35,593 nt of DNA from the NCBI GenBank assembly GCA_037138535.1, contig JBAXIG010000009.1:1-35593 (forward strand). Direction: 5' to 3'. This DNA is from GCA-2737595 sp037138535 (GTDB taxonomy: Bacteria > Actinomycetota > Actinomycetes > Nanopelagicales > Nanopelagicaceae). Every line of letters begins with the position of its first letter. The first letter of the stretch is position 1. The notes below the pieces were generated by a model that was not told the origin of the DNA, ran no database searches, and worked only from the letters and a program-made list of their open reading frames with translations. This document shows, one piece after another, positions 32,760 to 35,593 of the stretch. The translations under genes and the position numbers were made by a program.

Positions 32760-33269
32760 TCAGGTGGGGAGGAGATGGGTGCGTAAGTGCGGCAGGAGTG
32801 AAAGTGGGTCGAGATAGTTCTCGCCCCAGAGCAGACCCCAATGGAGGCAGATCGGACCAGCGAGATGTCCCGGGGCGCTCACCTTGCCAAAGATTTCGCC
32901 AGCGGCCACCTTGGCCCCCACCTTGAGTGAAGTGGTTACGGCCTGATAAGTGGATCGATACCCGCCGCCATGAGCCAACACGACGGTAGGCACTTTGTTG
33001 ACCTGGCCGGCAAAGGTGATGGTGGCCTCTGAGGGAGCGCAGATCGCGGCTCCGATGGCGGCGGCGAGATCGACTCCTCGATGGCCGCGACCATAACGCC
33101 TGGTCGGCGGGGTGAAGGGGCGGATGAGTTCACTCTTCCCCAACGGCAGGCGCCAATTCGGTGGGGGAGCGCTGGGGTGTGCAGGCGCAGTAGTGGAGGC
33201 GAGCGAGAGCCCCGCGGGTGCCAAGGTGAGCGCACCCGCTAAGAGCAGGTGGGTGGGGAGGTGTCTCAT
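32760..33269 (-). CDS. Secreted M23-family (LytM-like) protein, partly degenerate active site
   Basis: A 169-residue protein with a signal peptide (basic MRHLPTH, hydrophobic core about 8-24, likely cleavage near ASTTA) and one M23 domain. Zinc ligands His63 and Asp67 (GHRGVD) and His143 (CLHWG) are kept. The first His of the usual H-x-H is Cys141, and the Y-x-H-L histidine is replaced (YQAV, about 108-111). It may be a weak peptidase or a regulator of another cell-wall hydrolase. As I recall, actinobacterial M23 proteins beside rpsB often carry a similar CLHWG. It is divergent from rpsB. The ATG at 33269 is chosen for the signal peptide; TACGCT lies 12 bases upstream. Confidence 0.85.
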   Translation of the reverse strand: MRHLPTHLLLAGALTLAPAGLSLASTTAPAHPSAPPPNWRLPLGKSELIRPFTPPTRRYGRGHRGVDLAAAIGAAICAPSEATITFAGQVNKVPTVVLAHGGGYRSTYQAVTTSLKVGAKVAAGEIFGKVSAPGHLAGPICLHWGLLWGENYLDPLSLLPHLRTHLLPT

Positions 33270-33595
33270 CGCCCCAGGGTGAGCGTAAAACCGCTCGTGA
33301 GGGCTCCCGGATGAGGAGCTGTGGAAGCCGCCAGGTGAGGCCGATTCCTGTGGAGAGAGCGCCGCGACCCGAGTTCGCGCCAGGCATACCTGCTCCGATA
33401 CCCTTACCTCGCACCGTGAAAGCGGTGACATCGCACATCCCACACCGTGGGTTACCGGGAGTTTCCCAAGTAACCCACACTCCACTCGGTCCTTTGGGTC
33501 AAGCGTGGGATGTCAGGGGTAAGTACCAACCGGTACCTACCAATAACCGAGTGCGTCCGGCGCAGCTTGCCCGGATGCGAAAGGAGTGTGCGGCC
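33270..33595 (+). promoter_or_regulatory. Gene-free region upstream of rpsB: promoters and two hairpins
   Basis: This 326-bp stretch between the divergent M23 and rpsB genes holds no convincing gene. A strong hairpin has a 9-bp perfect stem (33447-33455 with 33470-33478) and an inner GGGA/TCCC pair. A second stem (33553-33560 with 33571-33578, 10-base loop) ends 2 bases before AAAGGAG, the rpsB Shine-Dalgarno. TACCCT (33399-33404) is a possible -10, and TAAGTA/TACCTA sequences near 33521-33540 are others; I cannot choose between them. The second hairpin is well placed to control S2 translation. Confidence 0.5.
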
Positions 33596-34447
33596 ATGGC
33601 GGTCGTCACGATGCGCGAACTACTCGACGCAGGTGTTCACTTCGGACACCAGACACGTCGTTGGAATCCAAAGATGAAGCGATTTATCTTCACGGAACGC
33701 AACGGCATTTACATCATCGATATTCAGCAATCACTCGCACTCATCGATAACGCTTATGAGTTCGTCAAAGAGACTATTGCCCATGGCGGCAGCATTCTTT
33801 ATGTCGGCACCAAGAAGCAGGCTCAAGAGCCCATCGTTGAGCAAGCTCGTCGCGTAGGAATGCCGTACGTGACCGAGCGTTGGTTGGGTGGCATGCTCAC
33901 CAACTTCGGAACCGTCAGCAAGCGCATTGCTCGCCTCAAGGAACTCGAAGCTCTCGAAGCATCCAACGACCAACTCCTCACCAAGAAAGAACTCCTCGTT
34001 CTTCATCGTGAGAAGGTCAAGCTTGATCGCGTTCTCGGTGGAATCCGCGACATGGTGAAGGTTCCTAGCATCATCTGGGTTGTAGACACCAAGAAAGAGC
34101 ACCTTGCAATCAAGGAAGCTCGCAAACTCGGTATAGCCATTGTGGGAATCCTCGACACCAACTGCGATCCAGACGAAGTTGATTACCGTATTCCAGGTAA
34201 TGACGACGCTATTCGCTCCGTCACCCTCTTGACTCGCGTCATCACCGACGCTGTTGTTGAAGGTCTCAAGAAGCGTTCAGAGATTGCTACGGCCAACAAG
34301 CCTGCAGCAGTTGAAGCGATCGCTCAAGAAATTCTCGATGCCGCCGCCCCTGTTGCAGATGCTGCACCAGTTGAAGCAGTAGTCGAAGCACCTGTAGCGG
34401 TAGCAGTTGAAGAAACTGTTATTGCTGAAACCGCCCCGCAAGCCTGA
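33596..34447 (+). CDS. rpsB: 30S ribosomal protein S2 with an acidic C-terminal tail
   Basis: S2 binds the 30S body and helps recruit S1. The 283-residue protein has the family start AVVTMRELLDAGVHFGHQTRRWNPKMK, the YVTERWLGGMLTNF block (91-104) and the IWVVDTKKEHLAIKEARKLGIAIVGILDTNC strands (160-190). Residues about 236-283 form an Ala/Val/Glu/Pro tail. AAAGGAG lies 9 bases before the ATG. The frame is open for 95 codons upstream, but homology and the ribosome-binding site fix the start. tsf follows after 15 bp. Confidence 0.97.
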   Translation: MAVVTMRELLDAGVHFGHQTRRWNPKMKRFIFTERNGIYIIDIQQSLALIDNAYEFVKETIAHGGSILYVGTKKQAQEPIVEQARRVGMPYVTERWLGGMLTNFGTVSKRIARLKELEALEASNDQLLTKKELLVLHREKVKLDRVLGGIRDMVKVPSIIWVVDTKKEHLAIKEARKLGIAIVGILDTNCDPDEVDYRIPGNDDAIRSVTLLTRVITDAVVEGLKKRSEIATANKPAAVEAIAQEILDAAAPVADAAPVEAVVEAPVAVAVEETVIAETAPQA

Positions 34448-34462
34448 TAGGAGAGATATATC

Positions 34463-35293
34463 TTGGCGAACTACACCGCCGCAGACGTAAAGAAGCTGCG
34501 TGAACTCACAGCAGCAGGAATGCTCGATTGCAAGAACGCACTCGTAGAAGCCGATGGCGACTTCGACAAGGCAGTCGACATTATCCGCGTCAAAGGACTC
34601 AAGGGCGTAACGAAGCGCGAAGGTCGCTCTGCATCTAACGGTCTTGTGGCCGCAAAGGTGGAAGGAGACCTCGGCGTTATTCTCGAACTCAATTGTGAGA
34701 CGGACTTCGTGGCAAAGGGCGATCGCTTCCAAGCGCTCGCAGAGGAAATCCTCACCCATGTTGTAAAGTCCAAGCTCTCAAATCTCGAAGCTTTGCTCGC
34801 CTCCGATTTCGGTGGCGGCAAGACTTTGGCTGCTCATATCGATGAAGGTAACGCCACTCTTGGTGAGAAGATCGAACTCAGCCGCGTGGCTGTCTTTGCG
34901 GGCTCACCAGCAGCTGCCTACCTCCACCGAACTAGCCCCGACTTGCCTCCGCAGGTCGGCGTCGTGGTGGCGCTTTCAATCGACAATCCAATCGGTAAGG
35001 ATGTTGCTCAACACATCGCTGCATTCTCACCGCAATATGTCGCGCGTGAAGATGTGCCTGCAAATGTAGTTGAGAATGAGCGTCGTATTGCAGAAGAGAC
35101 CGCTCGTAACGAAGGCAAGCCAGAAGCTTCGCTTGCCAAGATTGTTGAAGGTCGCGTAACCGGCTTCGTGAAGGAAGTTTCACTTCTCGAGCAGGCATAT
35201 GCGAAAGACAACAAGAAGAGTGTTGACCAAGTCCTGAAAGAAGCTGGCACCACAGTGACTGGCTTTGCGCGATTCCGCGTCGGACAGGCCTGA
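34463..35293 (+). CDS. tsf: Elongation factor Ts
   Basis: EF-Ts exchanges GDP for GTP on EF-Tu. The 276-residue protein has the N-terminal UBA-like domain with ADVKKLRELTAAGMLDCKNAL (EF-Tu-binding), followed by the core with LNCETDFVAKGD (about 75-86) and the C-terminal module ending VTGFARFRVGQA. It begins with TTG, supported by AGGAGAG about 9 bases upstream and by homology. It shares a transcript with rpsB, and pyrH follows 4 bp after its stop. Confidence 0.97.
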   Translation: MANYTAADVKKLRELTAAGMLDCKNALVEADGDFDKAVDIIRVKGLKGVTKREGRSASNGLVAAKVEGDLGVILELNCETDFVAKGDRFQALAEEILTHVVKSKLSNLEALLASDFGGGKTLAAHIDEGNATLGEKIELSRVAVFAGSPAAAYLHRTSPDLPPQVGVVVALSIDNPIGKDVAQHIAAFSPQYVAREDVPANVVENERRIAEETARNEGKPEASLAKIVEGRVTGFVKEVSLLEQAYAKDNKKSVDQVLKEAGTTVTGFARFRVGQA

Positions 35294-35297
35294 TGCC

Positions 35298-35593
35298 ATG
35301 AGCCCTTCTCGCCCCGCATACCGTCGAGTGCTTCTTAAGCTCTCGGGTGAAGTATTTGGTGGCGAGAAGGGTATTGGCGTGGACCCCGATGTTGTTCAAG
35401 ACATTGCGAAGCAAATTGCAGACGTAGTACGCGGCGGAACTGAGGTAGCTATCGTTATCGGTGGCGGTAATTATTTCCGGGGTGCAGAACTTTCACAAAG
35501 AGGTATGGATCGCGCTCGCGCCGATTACATGGGCATGCTCGGCACGGTCATGAACTGCCTCGCACTCCAAGACTTCCTCGAAAAGCAAGAGAT
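35298..35593 (+). CDS. pyrH: UMP kinase, 5' part (runs off the window)
   Basis: The first 98 codons of PyrH, which phosphorylates UMP to UDP. Visible are the N-terminal VLLKLSGEVFGG with the phosphate-binding Lys/Ser/Gly, the VIGGGNYFRG loop, and MDRARADYMGMLGTVMNCLALQD. The remaining catalytic part lies beyond the window. The ATG is 4 bp after the tsf stop, in the usual rpsB-tsf-pyrH order. Confidence 0.95.
   Translation, partial: MSPSRPAYRRVLLKLSGEVFGGEKGIGVDPDVVQDIAKQIADVVRGGTEVAIVIGGGNYFRGAELSQRGMDRARADYMGMLGTVMNCLALQDFLEKQE

Noticed and set aside
33270..33595. In-frame 5' extension of rpsB by 95 codons and a 72-codon extension of the M23 gene
   Set aside because: The extensions overlap on opposite strands, show no homology, and both genes have better starts (Shine-Dalgarno for rpsB, signal peptide for M23).

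Overview
The window is a 35.6 kb piece of core chromosome from an actinobacterium (class Actinomycetes). Gene order carries this call: hupB, cofC, plsC/gpsA, ddl, thiL, rpmB, DAK kinase, recG, rsmD, coaD, a sepIVA-like gene, DUF177, rpmF, rnc, mutM, smc, ftsY, ffh, rpsP, khpA, rimM, trmD, rplS, lepB, rnhB, yraN, comM, dprA, xerC, an M23 protein, rpsB, tsf and pyrH. Mycobacterium and Streptomyces keep much the same order. Base composition looks moderate rather than high GC, and genes are packed with ATGA/GTGA overlaps and gaps often under 30 bp. That resembles streamlined freshwater Actinobacteria, but I cannot fix the genus. I see no insertion sequence, prophage, CRISPR array, tRNA or rRNA.

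Layout. 1-144: the lysine/alanine-rich end of an HU protein and a strong, probably bidirectional terminator. 146-4997: cofC (coenzyme F420), plsC-gpsA (phospholipid synthesis), a Cys/Met-metabolism PLP enzyme, ddl (cell wall) and a one-domain Lrp/AsnC-type protein. 5060-7277: thiL, thiD and a DUF3293 gene. 7299-15336: rpmB, a FakA-like DAK kinase, recG, rsmD, coaD, sepIVA-like, DUF177, rpmF, rnc, mutM. 15392-21412: smc, ftsY, ffh (chromosome condensation and the SRP pathway). 21625-24491: rpsP, khpA, rimM, trmD, rplS (ribosome and tRNA maturation). 24543-29771: lepB, rnhB, yraN, comM, dprA, xerC (secretion, RNA/DNA hybrid repair, DNA uptake, recombination). 29783-33269, minus strand: a 985-residue three-enzyme fusion and a secreted M23-family protein. 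33596-35593: rpsB, tsf and the start of pyrH.

Three observations stand out. First, at least ten genes carry a TANNNT -10 hexamer ending exactly 6 or 7 bases before the start codon, which predicts leaderless mRNAs, while ribosomal-protein and tsf genes have Shine-Dalgarno leaders. In several cases the upstream gene's stop codon supplies the first bases of the -10. Second, the 29783-32740 gene joins an APH-fold small-molecule kinase, a cytoplasmic M23 metallopeptidase with a full residue set, and an ethanolamine-phosphate/phosphohydroxylysine phospho-lyase-like PLP domain. It looks like a one-polypeptide catabolic route of unknown substrate. Third, S16, L19 and S2 all carry long acidic Ala/Val/Glu/Pro tails; the S16 tail is built from in-frame DNA repeats.
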